Assembly: GCF_009857535.1 (NCBI RefSeq)
Contig: NZ_WWCS01000007.1
Span: 124,001-188,000, forward strand
Origin: Duganella margarita
GTDB lineage: Bacteria > Pseudomonadota > Gammaproteobacteria > Burkholderiales > Burkholderiaceae_D
Reading direction: 5' to 3'
DNA: 64,000 nt
Below the pieces are notes generated by a model, which did no database searches, was not told where the DNA came from, and saw only the letters and a program-made list of their open reading frames with translations. Position numbers and translations under genes: made by a program. Positions 1-9,165 of the stretch are shown here, piece by piece; the stretch's first letter is position 1; every line of letters starts with the position of its first letter.

Positions 1-1
1 C

Positions 2-565
2 GCCATGGGCGGCGTGCGCACCGACAAGGCCCGTGACGCCACCGACGGCTACGACGGCGGCTGGGTCGCGCACCCGGGTCTGGTCGACCTGGCGATGGCC
101 GAATTCACCAAGGTGCTAGGCGACAAGCCTAACCAGATCGAGAAACAGCGTCCGGATATCGACGTGACTGCCGCGCAACTGCTGGACTTCAAGCCGGAAG
201 CGCCGATCACCGAAGCCGGCCTGCGCTACAACATCAACGTCGGCATCCACTACCTGGGCGCCTGGCTGACCGGCAACGGTTGCGTGCCGATCCACAACCT
301 GATGGAAGATGCGGCCACGGCGGAAATCAGCCGTTCGCAAGTGTGGCAATGGATCCGTTCCGACAAGGGCGTGCTGGACGATGGCCGCAAAGTCACCGCC
401 GACATGGTACGCGCGATGATCCCGGAAGAACTGGCCAAGGTGCAGGCCGCTGCGCCGGGCGGCGACGGTCCGACCTATCCGCGTGCGGCGCAGATCTTCG
501 AGCAGATGTCGACCTCGGAATCGTTTGAAGAATTCCTGACGTTGCCGCTGTACGAAGAAATCTAA
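2..565 (+). CDS. aceB: Malate synthase, C-terminal part (cut by window edge)
   Basis: This is the last 187 residues of malate synthase A, which condenses glyoxylate with acetyl-CoA to malate in the cytosolic glyoxylate shunt. The visible stretch has features typical of the family's C-terminal half: a conserved segment around GGWVAHPGLV, a later NVGIHYLGAWL block, and the IHNLMEDAATAEISRSQVWQ block near the C-terminal helical domain. The 5' part, including most of the barrel, lies outside the window, so the start cannot be given. It converges on gloB, and a short GC-rich hairpin separates the two genes. Identification is from remembered family motifs. Confidence 0.93.
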   Translation, partial: AMGGVRTDKARDATDGYDGGWVAHPGLVDLAMAEFTKVLGDKPNQIEKQRPDIDVTAAQLLDFKPEAPITEAGLRYNINVGIHYLGAWLTGNGCVPIHNLMEDAATAEISRSQVWQWIRSDKGVLDDGRKVTADMVRAMIPEELAKVQAAAPGGDGPTYPRAAQIFEQMSTSESFEEFLTLPLYEEI

Positions 566-570
566 GCATC

Positions 571-595
571 ACGGCCCGCCCGGGCCGTTTTCTTT
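571..595 (+). terminator. Rho-independent terminator after malate synthase
   Basis: An 8-base perfect inverted repeat (ACGGCCCG / CGGGCCGT, 571-578 and 581-588) is followed by a T-rich run, six bases after the aceB stop. It lies between convergent genes and overlaps the 3' end of gloB by two bases, so it may serve both strands. The loop would be short. Confidence 0.8.
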
Positions 596-1400
596 AGAAG
601 TCGTTTTTCCACAAACGCAGCGCCGTGAAGGTCGCCAGCGGCGTGTCGATGCGATCGAGACGCCCGGCCTTCACCAACTGCTCCGCAATCGCCGGCTCGC
701 GATAACGCAGGAAGGGATTGGTCGCCTTTTCCAGCGCGATGGTGCTGGGCACCGTCGGCACATCGTGCTCGCGCTTGTAGGTTTCCACCTTCACCCGTTC
801 CTGCAGCGCCACATTGTCCGGCTCCACCACGCGCGCGAAGCGCAGGTTGGACAGCGTGTACTCGTGCGCGCAATACACCAGCGTATCGTCCGGCAACGCC
901 GCCAGCTTGCCCAGTGAACTGATCATCTGCGCCGGCGTGCCTTCGAACAGCCTGCCGCAACCGCCGGCAAACAGCGTGTCACCGCAGAACAGCCAGGTCG
1001 GTGCATCGGCGGACGCTTCGCGCACGTAGGCGATGTGGCCCATGGTGTGGCCGGGCACATCGAGCACAGTCAGTTTGAGCGTCAGGCCCGGCACGTCGAC
1101 AGTCTTGCCTTCGCCCACCGGCAGCGTGACGGCGGCGATGGTCTCGTTGCGCGGACCGAAAACAGGAACCTGATAATGCTGTAATAATTCAGGAACGCCG
1201 CCAATATGGTCAGCATGGTGATGGGTGAGTAGAATGGCGGTGAGCTTGAGCCCGTTCGCTTTGAGCGCCGCCAGGATCGGTTTGGCGTCGCCAGGGTCGA
1301 CTACCGCGGCATGTGTGCCATCATGTATCAACCACAGGTAGTTATCGCGGAATGCTGGAACCGTTAGAACAGTGAGAGCTTGAGTAGAAGATATGGTCAT
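594..1400 (-). CDS. gloB: Hydroxyacylglutathione hydrolase (glyoxalase II)
   Basis: A 268-residue metallo-beta-lactamase-fold enzyme that hydrolyses S-lactoylglutathione to lactate and glutathione, the second step of methylglyoxal detoxification in the cytosol. The binuclear metal motif THHHADH is at about residues 59-65, a metal-binding histidine lies in VPGHTMGH, and the bridging aspartate is in FCGDTLF. The C-terminal helical domain has the expected YCAHEYT and NPFLR segments. Length matches the family (about 255-270). It is divergent from the methyltransferase gene, as in the gloB-yafS arrangement of enterobacteria. The ATG at 1400 gives the start MTISSTQAL. Confidence 0.96.
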   Translation of the reverse strand: MTISSTQALTVLTVPAFRDNYLWLIHDGTHAAVVDPGDAKPILAALKANGLKLTAILLTHHHADHIGGVPELLQHYQVPVFGPRNETIAAVTLPVGEGKTVDVPGLTLKLTVLDVPGHTMGHIAYVREASADAPTWLFCGDTLFAGGCGRLFEGTPAQMISSLGKLAALPDDTLVYCAHEYTLSNLRFARVVEPDNVALQERVKVETYKREHDVPTVPSTIALEKATNPFLRYREPAIAEQLVKAGRLDRIDTPLATFTALRLWKNDF

Positions 1401-1420
1401 TGGATTGCAAAAGGCTAAGC

Positions 1421-2200
1421 ATGGATAAGGCGGGGTCGGAGAAATCCATTATAGCGCTGGAAGGCTGGCTGCAAACGCCCGCAGGCGTGTACCTGCGTGC
1501 GTGGGAACAAAGCTGTCTCGATAATTTAACAGCGGATATCTTCGGTTACAACGCGGTGCAGATCGGCATGCCGCAAATGGACGCGCTGGCGGCCAGCCGC
1601 ATGCCCTATAAAATCCTCGCCGACCGCAAGGTGCGCAGCGCGGACGAACCGGCGCGGGCAGTGTCGGTGACGCTCGATTACACCGAGCTGCCGTTCGCCT
1701 CGCAAAGCATCGACCTGGTGGTGTTGCCGCATGTACTGGAATTTTCCACCGACCCGCACCAGGTGCTGCGCGAGGTCGAGCGGGTGCTGATCCCGGAAGG
1801 GCAGGTGGTCATCTGCGGTTTCAATCCGGCCAGCCTGTGGGGCGCGCGCCATGTGCTGCGGCGCGTCGGCGGCACCTCCTTCCTGCCGCCGACGGAGGAG
1901 CTGATCTCTATGCCGCGCATGAAAGACTGGTTAAAATTATTGAATATGAGCGCCAGCCAGAGCCACTTCGGCTGCTACGCGCCGGCCTGTCGCACAGAAA
2001 AATGGCTCAACCGCTACGCCTTCATGGATAATGCCGGGTCGCGCTGGTGGCCCTACCTGGGCGGCGTCTACATCGTACAAGCGATCAAGCGCGTCAAAGG
2101 CATGCGCCTGATCGGTCCGGCATGGAGCCGGAAAACGGCAACCGCCCCGGTGGCGGTGCCGGTCACCAACAAACAACGGGAACAGCAGGATGGAAGATAA
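1421..2200 (+). CDS. SAM-dependent methyltransferase (YafS-like)
   Basis: A 259-residue class I methyltransferase-like protein of the kind conserved between gloB and rnhA in proteobacteria. A methyltransferase core is visible: an acidic segment around [24 protein letters not shown] (split here only by its motif II/III pattern) followed by [21 protein letters not shown], a typical post-motif III strand. The usual glycine-rich SAM loop is weak. The substrate is unknown. Its 3' end overlaps rnhA by 11 bases, so the two are probably translated together. The ATG at 1421 is preferred over an upstream TTG at 1400. Confidence 0.85.
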   Translation: MDKAGSEKSIIALEGWLQTPAGVYLRAWEQSCLDNLTADIFGYNAVQIGMPQMDALAASRMPYKILADRKVRSADEPARAVSVTLDYTELPFASQSIDLVVLPHVLEFSTDPHQVLREVERVLIPEGQVVICGFNPASLWGARHVLRRVGGTSFLPPTEELISMPRMKDWLKLLNMSASQSHFGCYAPACRTEKWLNRYAFMDNAGSRWWPYLGGVYIVQAIKRVKGMRLIGPAWSRKTATAPVAVPVTNKQREQQDGR

Positions 2201-2633
2201 GGTCGAAATATTTACCGATGGTGCATGCAAAGGCAACCCGGGCCTGGGCGGCTGGGGCGCCTTGCTGGTGGCCGGCAACGCCGAGAAGGAAATCTGCGGC
2301 GGCGCGCGCGACACCACCAACAACCGCATGGAGTTGCAGGCGGTGATCGAAGCGTTGACCGTACTCAAGCGGCCATGCACGGTAGTGCTGCACACCGATA
2401 GCCAGTATGTACAAAAAGGCATCAGCGAATGGATCCACGGCTGGAAGGCACGGGGCTGGAAAACCGCCAGCAAGGAGCCGGTCAAGAACGAAGACCTGTG
2501 GAAGGCGCTGGACGCGGCGCAGCAGATGCATAATGTCGAATGGCGCTGGGTGCGCGGCCACAATGGCCATCCGGGCAACGAGCGGGCCGACATGCTGGCC
2601 AACCGCGGCGTGGAAGTGGCGCGCGGCCGCTGA
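2190..2633 (+). CDS. rnhA: Ribonuclease HI
   Basis: A 147-residue RNase HI that cuts the RNA strand of RNA-DNA hybrids and removes primers and R-loops. The catalytic residues can be placed: first Asp in [12 protein letters not shown], Glu in [13 protein letters not shown], Asp in LHTDSQYV, and the C-terminal His and Asp region in [16 protein letters not shown]. Length equals the family norm of about 150. It overlaps the upstream methyltransferase gene and sits 33 bases before dnaQ, an old conserved neighbour. Confidence 0.97.
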   Translation: MEDKVEIFTDGACKGNPGLGGWGALLVAGNAEKEICGGARDTTNNRMELQAVIEALTVLKRPCTVVLHTDSQYVQKGISEWIHGWKARGWKTASKEPVKNEDLWKALDAAQQMHNVEWRWVRGHNGHPGNERADMLANRGVEVARGR

Positions 2634-2666
2634 TATACTGCACGCTGAAATTCATTACGGAACACT

Positions 2667-3383
2667 ATGCGCCAAATCGTCCTCGATACTGAAACCACCG
2701 GTATCAACCCCAAGCTGGGCAACCGCATCCTGGAAATCGGCTGCGTCGAGCTGCACAACCGCATGCTGACGGGGAATAATCTCCACTTCTACATCAATCC
2801 GGAACGCGACTCGGAAGAGGGAGCGCTGAACGTCCACGGCCTGACCACCGAGTTCCTGCGCGACAAGCCGAAGTTTCATGAGATTGTCGAACAGCTGCGC
2901 GAGTACATCCAGGGCGCCGAAGTCATCATCCATAATGCGCCGTTCGACCTGGGCTTCCTGAATCACGAATTCAGGCTGTTAAACCTGCCGGATTTCTCCA
3001 GCCACATCGGCGGCGTGATCGATACGCTGGTGCAGGCCAAAGAACTGCATCCGGGCAAGCGCAACTCGCTGGACGCGCTGTGCGACCGCTACGGCATCTC
3101 CAACTCGCATCGCAAGCTGCACGGCGCGCTGCTGGATGCGGAACTGCTGGCCGACGTCTATCTGGCCATGACGCGCGGGCAGAACAGCCTGGGCATGGAT
3201 GTGGAAGAAGAAGTGGTCAACATCGGCGACCTGCTGGAGCCGGTGGCCATGGCGGAGATTATCTTCATGCCGGCCTCCGAGGAGGAGCTGGCGGCCCACG
3301 CGGCCACGCTGGCCGGGCTGGACAAGGCGGTCAAAGGGCAGTGCATCTGGACCGCGTCGCTGAATCCGCCGGTGCCGGCATAA
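2667..3383 (+). CDS. dnaQ: DNA polymerase III epsilon subunit (3'-5' proofreading exonuclease)
   Basis: A 238-residue DEDDh-type exonuclease, the proofreading subunit of the replicative polymerase. Exo I is VLDTETTG (residues 5-12), Exo II is in VIIHNAPFDLGFLNHE, and Exo III has the HGALLDAELLADVY pattern with the catalytic His and Asp. The C-terminal tail after about residue 180 would bind the polymerase alpha subunit. It follows rnhA in the same direction. About 50 bases separate its stop from tRNA-Val. Confidence 0.97.
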   Translation: MRQIVLDTETTGINPKLGNRILEIGCVELHNRMLTGNNLHFYINPERDSEEGALNVHGLTTEFLRDKPKFHEIVEQLREYIQGAEVIIHNAPFDLGFLNHEFRLLNLPDFSSHIGGVIDTLVQAKELHPGKRNSLDALCDRYGISNSHRKLHGALLDAELLADVYLAMTRGQNSLGMDVEEEVVNIGDLLEPVAMAEIIFMPASEEELAAHAATLAGLDKAVKGQCIWTASLNPPVPA

Positions 3384-3432
3384 ACGGGACTTGCGCTTCG
3401 TGTGGGCAGGCTCTATAATGCTCGCACTCAAC

Positions 3433-3507
3433 GGGAGGTTAGCTCAGGGGTAGAGCACTGCATTCACACTGCAGGGGTCGCAAGTTCGAAACTTGCACTT
3501 CCCACCA
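3433..3507 (+). tRNA. tRNA-Val (anticodon CAC), ICE attachment site
   Basis: A complete cloverleaf can be drawn. The acceptor stem GGGAGGT pairs with ACTTCCC and the 3' CCA is encoded. The anticodon stem CTGCA/TGCAG closes the loop TTCACAC, giving anticodon CAC (valine, GTG codons). The T arm contains TTCGAAA. The integrase gene of the adjacent element starts 129 bases downstream in opposite orientation, so the 3' half of this tRNA is the likely attL core. The matching attR copy would lie beyond the window. Confidence 0.95.
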
Positions 3508-3635
3508 GAATTCTTCTTTTTACTTCAAAGACTTAGCAGCACACACAGCTGGCATGTTAAGAATTTGGGGCATATTTGGGGCAATGAGATGTCATTGCCC
3601 TGTCTTCGATGGAACCCTGGCGCATCTCTAGCCTG

Positions 3636-4865
3636 TCAGGCAAAAATCGGAAATTCATTTGCTCGGTTCGGGTCTGTTTGCTGGTATAGCTGAAGCAGAC
3701 GTGCGCGGCGATCCCCGTCCAGTCCGGTCTTGATCCACTTGCCATAATTTCGCGTGATCATCATCGTGTCGGCATGCCCCATCTGGCTGGCGACATAAAG
3801 CGGCACGGCGCCAAGCATCAGTAAGGTGGAAGCGAATGTATGCCTCGTCTGGTACGGATTGCGAAACCGTACGCCCGCTTTTCTGAGGATGCGCTGCCAG
3901 CGCCGATAAATTGGTTTATCGCCTTTCCATTGTTCTCGCGTTCGCGGATTGAGGAACACCAGATCATTGACATCGCCTGTGTACGCGAACTGCGACTCAA
4001 GTGCCACCTTGGCGCCGATGCGCAGATCGATCCTGCGCAAACCGGCATCGGTCTTGGCGCGCTCTTTCGCTTGGCCGTCAACGAAAGATGCGGCGACCGT
4101 CACATAATGGGATGGTGCATTGCACGCACGCCAGCGTAACGCAATATATTCAGAAGGGCGCATGCCAGTCGTAAAAGCGAAGAGCACCATGTTGCGTTCT
4201 TCCGGGCCAACGCAGGCAGCCAGAATGGCTTCGATCTCATCGATGTCGAACGGATCAGCCGTAAATTCCGACGTACGCTGTTCTTTGGAGATAAGCTTGC
4301 TGAGTTTGATACGGTCGAACGGATCTTCGTCAATAAGGTTGTCGGCGACACCCTGCGCTGTGGCGTTCCGCAACGGCGTCAATATCAACTGGATGGTTTT
4401 CCGTTTCCCGGGCAGATCCATGATCCACAGCCGCAGGTCTTTCGCTGAAAACTCATTTGCCGGCGTGCTATCCCAGCGCGGGAATAAATGGGTTTCGGCG
4501 ATTTGCTGATAACACAGAAAAGAAGAGTGCTCGATGGTTTTACGTGAGAGTTCCAGGGCGTCACGGATCAAGTCGCCGATGGTGGGAATCGACTTTGCGC
4601 TTGCTGCTATTAAGCTCGCTTTGGTCGAGCGGATTTTTTTTGCAGTGACTGAATTCGGGAAAAATGCTTCATAGCTGAATGTGCCGCGCGCGATCGCAAT
4701 CTGGACCTCGGTTTGCAGCCTGCGCGCGTAGGCGATGTTGGTCTTGGTATGCGCGAGTGGCAGCGATTCCCGGCAGCGCTTGCCATCGAGCGAAAAGACG
4801 ATTCGGATTGTCTCGGATCGAACGCCCTTGCGCAGTTCTATTCCTTGACCGCTGTTCCTTGCACC
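3636..4865 (-). CDS. int: Tyrosine-type integrase of the genomic island
   Basis: A 409-residue phage/ICE integrase that inserts and excises the element at the tRNA-Val gene. The N-terminus (about 1-65) is an arm-type DNA-binding domain, followed by a SAM-like core-binding domain (about 100-190) and the catalytic domain. Catalytic residues visible are Arg in TTGMRPSEYIALRW, the HxxR motif in YQTRHTFAS, His in MGHADTMM and the Tyr nucleophile in ITRNYGKW. The ATG at 4865 is chosen because an AAAGGTGGG-like ribosome site precedes it. An upstream ATG at 4907 would add 14 residues. It overlaps the excisionase gene by 28 bases. Confidence 0.93.
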   Translation of the reverse strand, partial: GARNSGQGIELRKGVRSETIRIVFSLDGKRCRESLPLAHTKTNIAYARRLQTEVQIAIARGTFSYEAFFPNSVTAKKIRSTKASLIAASAKSIPTIGDLIRDALELSRKTIEHSSFLCYQQIAETHLFPRWDSTPANEFSAKDLRLWIMDLPGKRKTIQLILTPLRNATAQGVADNLIDEDPFDRIKLSKLISKEQRTSEFTADPFDIDEIEAILAACVGPEERNMVLFAFTTGMRPSEYIALRWRACNAPSHYVTVAASFVDGQAKERAKTDAGLRRIDLRIGAKVALESQFAYTGDVNDLVFLNPRTREQWKGDKPIYRRWQRILRKAGVRFRNPYQTRHTFASTLLMLGAVPLYVASQMGHADTMMITRNYGKWIKTGLDGDRRARLLQLYQQTDPNRANEFPIFA

Positions 4866-5044
4866 CATGTTTCTACCCACCTTTCGGCCGCTGCTAGATT
4901 CACCCACAGCATTTCATCAACCACTTTGCACTGCACCCCATCGCGCCACTTTCCCGCGCGGCGGCGAGCATGCACCGAGGCCGCAGTGTCGCCCGTGAGT
5001 TCTTCATACTTTTTGATTTTGACCCATGCGACAGAGTGCTCCAT
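4838..5044 (-). CDS. xis: Excisionase-like small DNA-binding protein
   Basis: A 68-residue protein just upstream of, and overlapping, the integrase gene. It begins MEHSVAWVKIKKYEELTG, then shows a winged-helix excisionase pattern: TAASVHARRRAGKW (putative recognition helix), a short basic wing, and a WVNLAAAERWVET helix. Phage and ICE excisionases have this size and position. The ATG at 5044 is preferred over a longer reading from 5140, whose extra residues look non-coding. The role (recombination directionality factor) is inferred from position and pattern. Confidence 0.75.
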   Translation of the reverse strand: MEHSVAWVKIKKYEELTGDTAASVHARRRAGKWRDGVQCKVVDEMLWVNLAAAERWVETWVQGTAVKE

Positions 5045-5280
5045 GATTGACTCCCAATTTTCTCGGATTGCGAAATTGCAATGGATGAGATAAATTTGAT
5101 ATCTAAGGTTAAACATAACCTTTTCGTTTGACGTCGTCATGAGTCAGATCAAGCGGGCGGTGTTGTGATTGCGACTGATCTGACAGTTAGCCTGACACGC
5201 GCGTCGAATTCGGGAGACTCGCTGCGGTTCTAGTATATGACTGAGTGTTCGTTTGCTCGATGAATTGATAATCATCTAGC

Positions 5281-5348
5281 CGTCCTCCCTTCGGCAGAGC
5301 CGAGGAATAAAGTCACGGTACGAATCCGAACTTTATCGAGGAGGACGT
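5281..5348 (+). ncRNA. Structured leader of IS110 element, candidate bridge RNA segment or transposase leader
   Basis: The 68 bases before the transposase ATG can fold into a three-way structure. The outer stem is CGTCCTCC (5281-5288) with GGAGGACG (5340-5347). Hairpin one is 5289-5305. Hairpin two has ATAAAGT (5307-5313) pairing with ACTTTAT (5330-5336), plus an internal CGG/CCG helix separated by a small internal loop. The 3' strand of the outer stem contains the transposase ribosome-binding site, so the fold would also hide it. IS110 elements are known to carry a bridge RNA in their 5' non-coding end. Assignment here is inference from folding and position. Confidence 0.5.
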
Positions 5349-5349
5349 C

Positions 5350-6363
5350 ATGTTATTTTGTGGCATTGATCTTCATTCCAACAACTGCCTTGTCGTCGTC
5401 TCCGACGAAGCCGACAAGGTCGTATATTCCAAACGGCTAGTCAACGATCTGAGGACGATTTGCTCGGCGCTCGAACCATATCGGCAGGAGCTTTCCGGCG
5501 TGGTTGTGGAGTCGACCTACAACTGGTACTGGCTTGTCGATGGTCTGATTGAGGCTGGCTATGTGCTTCACTTGGCGAACACAACTGCGATCAAGCAGTA
5601 CGATGGACTCAAGCATCGTGGCGATGAGTCGGATGCTCGGCATTTGGCGCATTTGCTCCGACTCGGACTTTTGCCGGAGGGGCACATCATGCCCAAGTCC
5701 ATGAGGGCGGTCAGGGATCTCGCTCGCAAACGCATGCAATTGGTGGAAATGAGGACGACGAATATCCTGTCGATCGAGACCTGTCTGGCTCAGCAAACAG
5801 GCAGCTACATTACCGGCAGAGAGATCAAGCAACTGACCGAGCTGGACATCGATGCCATGCCCATCGGTGCAACCGAGGCCAAAGGGATGAAGGCCAACCT
5901 GGCGGTGATGCAAGCGCTGCAAGCTCAAATAGATGAAATCGAGAAATCGCTGGTCAGCTACTGTCGCGTTGCGCCGGGCTACCGTTTGCTCAATTCGGTT
6001 TCGGGTATCGGCACGATCTTGGCAGCAGTTATTTTGCTTGAGACTGGAGATATTGCCAGGTTTTCAGGCCCGGGCAACTACGCTTCCTATTGTCGCTGCG
6101 TTGGCAGCGCACATGTCTCTAACGGGAAGAAAAAGGGAGAAGGCAATACGAAGAACGGCAATCGCTTTTTGGCTTGGGCATATGTTGAGGCTGCAAACTT
6201 CGCGATTCGATTTTGCGAGCCCGCACGTAAGTTTTATCAACGCAAGAAAGCAAAACGCAACAGCGTAGTCGCGATCAAGGCTGTAGCGCACAAACTGGCG
6301 CGCGCCTGCTTTCATATGTTGAAGACGGGAGAGCAGTTTTCAGTTGAACGCTGCTTTTCGTAA
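5350..6363 (+). CDS. IS110-family transposase (DEDD recombinase)
   Basis: A 337-residue transposase. The N-terminal RuvC-like DEDD domain starts FCGIDLHSNN (first Asp) and continues with VVVESTYNWYWLVD (Glu) and KHRGDESDARHLAHLL (Asp pair). The C-terminal Tnp_20 (transposase IS116/IS110/IS902) domain has a helix-hairpin-helix SVSGIGTILAAVIL, the region that carries the catalytic serine. The start is set by GAGGAGG six bases upstream. The gene appears intact. The element's exact ends cannot be fixed by eye, because IS110 members lack clear terminal inverted repeats. The non-coding stretch from about 5045 to 5349 belongs partly to this element. Confidence 0.93.
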   Translation: MLFCGIDLHSNNCLVVVSDEADKVVYSKRLVNDLRTICSALEPYRQELSGVVVESTYNWYWLVDGLIEAGYVLHLANTTAIKQYDGLKHRGDESDARHLAHLLRLGLLPEGHIMPKSMRAVRDLARKRMQLVEMRTTNILSIETCLAQQTGSYITGREIKQLTELDIDAMPIGATEAKGMKANLAVMQALQAQIDEIEKSLVSYCRVAPGYRLLNSVSGIGTILAAVILLETGDIARFSGPGNYASYCRCVGSAHVSNGKKKGEGNTKNGNRFLAWAYVEAANFAIRFCEPARKFYQRKKAKRNSVVAIKAVAHKLARACFHMLKTGEQFSVERCFS

Positions 6364-6701
6364 GTGTGGCAACGGCCCGGCGAGCCAGCGAGTGGGTTGG
6401 AGTGTGAGCCAGCGGATTGATTGGACGCCTCGCCGTCTGCCATTGTATTGAGTTCTCAGGGAGTAAGTCGTCCGGAATGCGAGCCACCAGGGTTTGGAGC
6501 CGTTAGATAACGGCAGCCATAGAATTGTTCTTCCATTTGGACGCACGACGGTACCGAGATGCTTCTGGGGCGGCCATGCCGTCAGGGCGAAATTGCGAAG
6601 TGAGAATTTGGCTTGATCCAGATGGGTGACTGGTGCGATTCACGCAACCAGCAATGAGGCATAGGACACGACCATCACGCCTGCAGATCCGATACGATGG
6701 C
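6364..6701. other. Non-coding remnant region between two IS elements
   Basis: About 340 bases hold no gene that I can support. The stretch probably contains the right end of the IS110 element and debris of earlier insertions. No terminal repeats are obvious. Confidence 0.5.
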
Positions 6702-7124
6702 TCAGGTAACGAAAGAAATCGCAGAGTAACGCGAGGGGAAAATTCGAACTGTTGACAGCGGCCGGCTAATGGGTGACCCACTCTCAGTTTGACCCGCCAT
6801 CCACTGCCTGGCAAATGCTGTTACGCGGTCGTACGATCCCTCATATCCCAGCTCTTTCAGGTCCGCGCGGATCTGTTTCAAACTACGGCGCTGCTTACGC
6901 GGCTTGCTCGTCTCGGCCTTGAGCCATCCTGATAATTGCACAGAATATTTATCCAGCCCGCTCGCTATACGGCGTTCCGCATAGGTAGGCCCTGTGGTCT
7001 CCGAGCGCAGATAGCGCCGGACGGTGTTACGTGAGATGCCCAGCCGTCTGGAAATCTCCCGTAGGGGAATCTGGTCACGAATGTGCCAGCGTCGAATTAT
7101 GCCTAGTAATGCCACGTTGATCAC
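6702..7124 (-). pseudogene. IS21-family IstA transposase, N-terminal remnant
   Basis: The first roughly 108 residues match the start of IstA-type transposases: an HTH with IRRWHIRDQIPLREISRRLG and SRNTVRRYLRS, then a basic linker and a second HTH (RRSLKQIRADLKELGYEG). After about position 6800 the reading leaves the family and ends at 6702. The RNase H catalytic core and the IstB helper are missing. The element is therefore a dead fragment. The sequence upstream of its start (about 7150-7190) may hold the old left end, but no confident inverted repeat was found. Confidence 0.8.
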
Positions 7125-7312
7125 TCCGTTCTCCTGCCGATGAGACAGGTCGAATTGTGCTCTTCACGTGTGTCAGATTCAGTTGCAAATTACTGGGCAA
7201 AGTGGGTCGCGTAGCCAGATTGGCTGGCGAAGCTCGATGACGCAAATTATTGGCGTTGTCGACCCGGTGTACTTCTGGATATATCGCCTGACCCAGCGGG
7301 GCTTTTCGCGCC

Positions 7313-8485
7313 TCAATGTCGTAGTTGCAGCGTCAATTCATCGTGGGCGCTGTTGCGTATTCTGGCGGCGTAATGCGTATGGCCTTCCTGGTCCAGCGAC
7401 AGTTGGAGTTTATCGCCTGAAATCCGGCAAGTGAGCAACCTGCGGCTTGGACGCGCGCCTTCGCTGAATCGTTTACTGACGCCAGACTCGCCGGCCTGAC
7501 GCAAGGTGAGGCGAAACATCTCTGCAACTTCGGCCGATTTCAACAGTCGGTGAATGGTCCAGTTGGGTTCAGGCCCAGGCTCAAAGATGGGCGGGATCTT
7601 GAACAGTTCGAACTGGCTGAGCGGAATTTCAATGGCTGCGCCTGGCGTTACGGTAAGCGGCGTATCAAACAGCGAAGCGACCAGCAGCCAGTCATTCACG
7701 TAGGTATGGTAATACATCCGCTCGATCAGCAGCGGCGGTGTCGTCCCTTTGCCGGCGATGCTCGCCGTGACGGTGAGGACATCGCCCACCGGGTGCAGCG
7801 CGTTGTCGCTCAGGTAATAGGTTTCGTAATAGCCGCCGACGCCCTTCGAGATGGTTTTTACGCGGGTGAGCGCATCTTCGCGCAGCAGTACCATGGGAAT
7901 AGAGTTCATTGCACGGAGCCCCTTGTCTGCGAGGGATTCCTCGGCCAGCGCTCCGGCCGCGTAGAAAACGGCGCGCTCTTCCAGCCATTTGTAGAGGTCC
8001 TGGCCACCGGATCCCGCCACATAGACGTTGCCGTAGTACGGTAGCGTGCTGCGCAGCCGGTTGGCGTCGTAGTTACGGACGAAGGTCTGGCCGGCGATGA
8101 CGCCGAGAATCTCGAACTCTGGCCAGCCTTGTTGTTCCGTCAGCAGGCAGGCGGTATGCACGATACTGGCAGGATCTTTGGGGTTGAATGTGCGTGCCTG
8201 CGCGGCGGAGAGCCTGACCCGATTGGATCGCAGCACGCCTATGTTGTCGATCAGGCGCTCAATGTGCGAGACGGTTCCCGCGACCAGGAACATGCCCGAT
8301 TGTCCGAGTCCTTTCAGGCGGAAAAATTTCCTTACCAGGCGTGACGGCGATACGGGCAGGGCCTGTGCCACGTTGCGGGTGTCGCCCACAGTAGGTAGTA
8401 CCAAGTGACCGCCGGGTGCGTCGACGGACAGCATGACGTCGGCAAATGCGAGGCCGAGATCTTCAAGGTAGGCAAGCACGGTCAT
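7313..8485 (-). CDS. Proteasome beta-subunit-like Ntn-hydrolase protein
   Basis: A 390-residue protein whose first 90 residues resemble a proteasome/HslV-type Ntn-hydrolase. It starts MTVLAYLEDLGLAFADVMLS, so removal of Met would expose Thr as a possible nucleophile, followed by the LAFAD strand at the place of the family's conserved Asp17. A Lys33-like position is in the segment LVRKFFRLKGLGQ, and MFLVAGTVSHIERLID matches the glycine-containing strand and helix that follow. The last 200 residues match nothing I recognise. The ATG at 8485 is chosen because it puts the Thr second; an ATG at 8545 also exists. Neighbours downstream are a small unknown gene and a deaminase on the same strand. Function is inferred only. 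Confidence 0.6.
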   Translation of the reverse strand: MTVLAYLEDLGLAFADVMLSVDAPGGHLVLPTVGDTRNVAQALPVSPSRLVRKFFRLKGLGQSGMFLVAGTVSHIERLIDNIGVLRSNRVRLSAAQARTFNPKDPASIVHTACLLTEQQGWPEFEILGVIAGQTFVRNYDANRLRSTLPYYGNVYVAGSGGQDLYKWLEERAVFYAAGALAEESLADKGLRAMNSIPMVLLREDALTRVKTISKGVGGYYETYYLSDNALHPVGDVLTVTASIAGKGTTPPLLIERMYYHTYVNDWLLVASLFDTPLTVTPGAAIEIPLSQFELFKIPPIFEPGPEPNWTIHRLLKSAEVAEMFRLTLRQAGESGVSKRFSEGARPSRRLLTCRISGDKLQLSLDQEGHTHYAARIRNSAHDELTLQLRH

Positions 8486-8784
8486 ATGGCATTCTGATGA
8501 GAGTTGATCTGGTGCAAGGATACCAAAATTTCCATGTGGAAACAAATTTATAAAGGCACGCGCGTCTTAGTGTCGGGAAAGGGGACGGCGCTGCAGGTGT
8601 CGGCCCCCACGGATGCCTTGTGGCAACTTACTGCTCATACACCGGCACCTCCCCGTAGCTGGTTCTGTTCTGCTTGCGCTTGCTGGTCATCTACCATCGT
8701 GGTAGTGCGGGCTGCTGCGGGGCTGACGCACGGCGTTACCCCGTGGGGCAGATCAAGACCTGGGGCCCAAGCCCCCCCGGACTG

Positions 8785-9159
8785 CTAACGCGGATTGGTA
8801 ACGCGGACTTGATATTCGAAATGTACAAAGTTGTCCTTGTTGCCGTATCTCGGGCCGCTCTCGATTTTCTTGGGCTTGACGAGTACGCAAGCATCAGGTC
8901 CTTTGAATAGGCCAATTTCGCCAACGCCAATCCGCACCGAGTGACGATATTCATACGCAGTAGGGTCGTCGATCTCTTCGAATGATTTCGCAAACCGCGC
9001 CATCGCTACTTCGACTGGACGTAAAGCGTATCCGTAAGCGGCGTCGACACCCGCGATTGTCCAGGCGATTTCCATGGTTCGATCGTCGCCTTCGGCGAAT
9101 TGAACGAGAAACTTCCCTGTGTCCTTGTGGTCCACTTTCGCACCACCGCTCGGACCCAC
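8785..9159 (-). CDS. Unknown 124-residue protein following the deaminase in frame
   Basis: I do not recognise this protein. It is acidic to neutral, beta-rich in appearance, with an IAWTIAGVDAAYGYALRP segment and a C-terminal HFEYQVRVTNPR strand. It has no signal peptide or membrane segment. Its reading frame is the same as the deaminase upstream; only a TAA stop and two codons lie between them. It may be translated from the GTG at 9159, or be the former C-terminal domain of a longer deaminase cut by one nonsense change. The 8485-8785 interval between this gene and the next holds no further gene. Confidence 0.55.
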   Translation of the reverse strand: MGPSGGAKVDHKDTGKFLVQFAEGDDRTMEIAWTIAGVDAAYGYALRPVEVAMARFAKSFEEIDDPTAYEYRHSVRIGVGEIGLFKGPDACVLVKPKKIESGPRYGNKDNFVHFEYQVRVTNPR

Positions 9160-9165
9160 GCCTTT

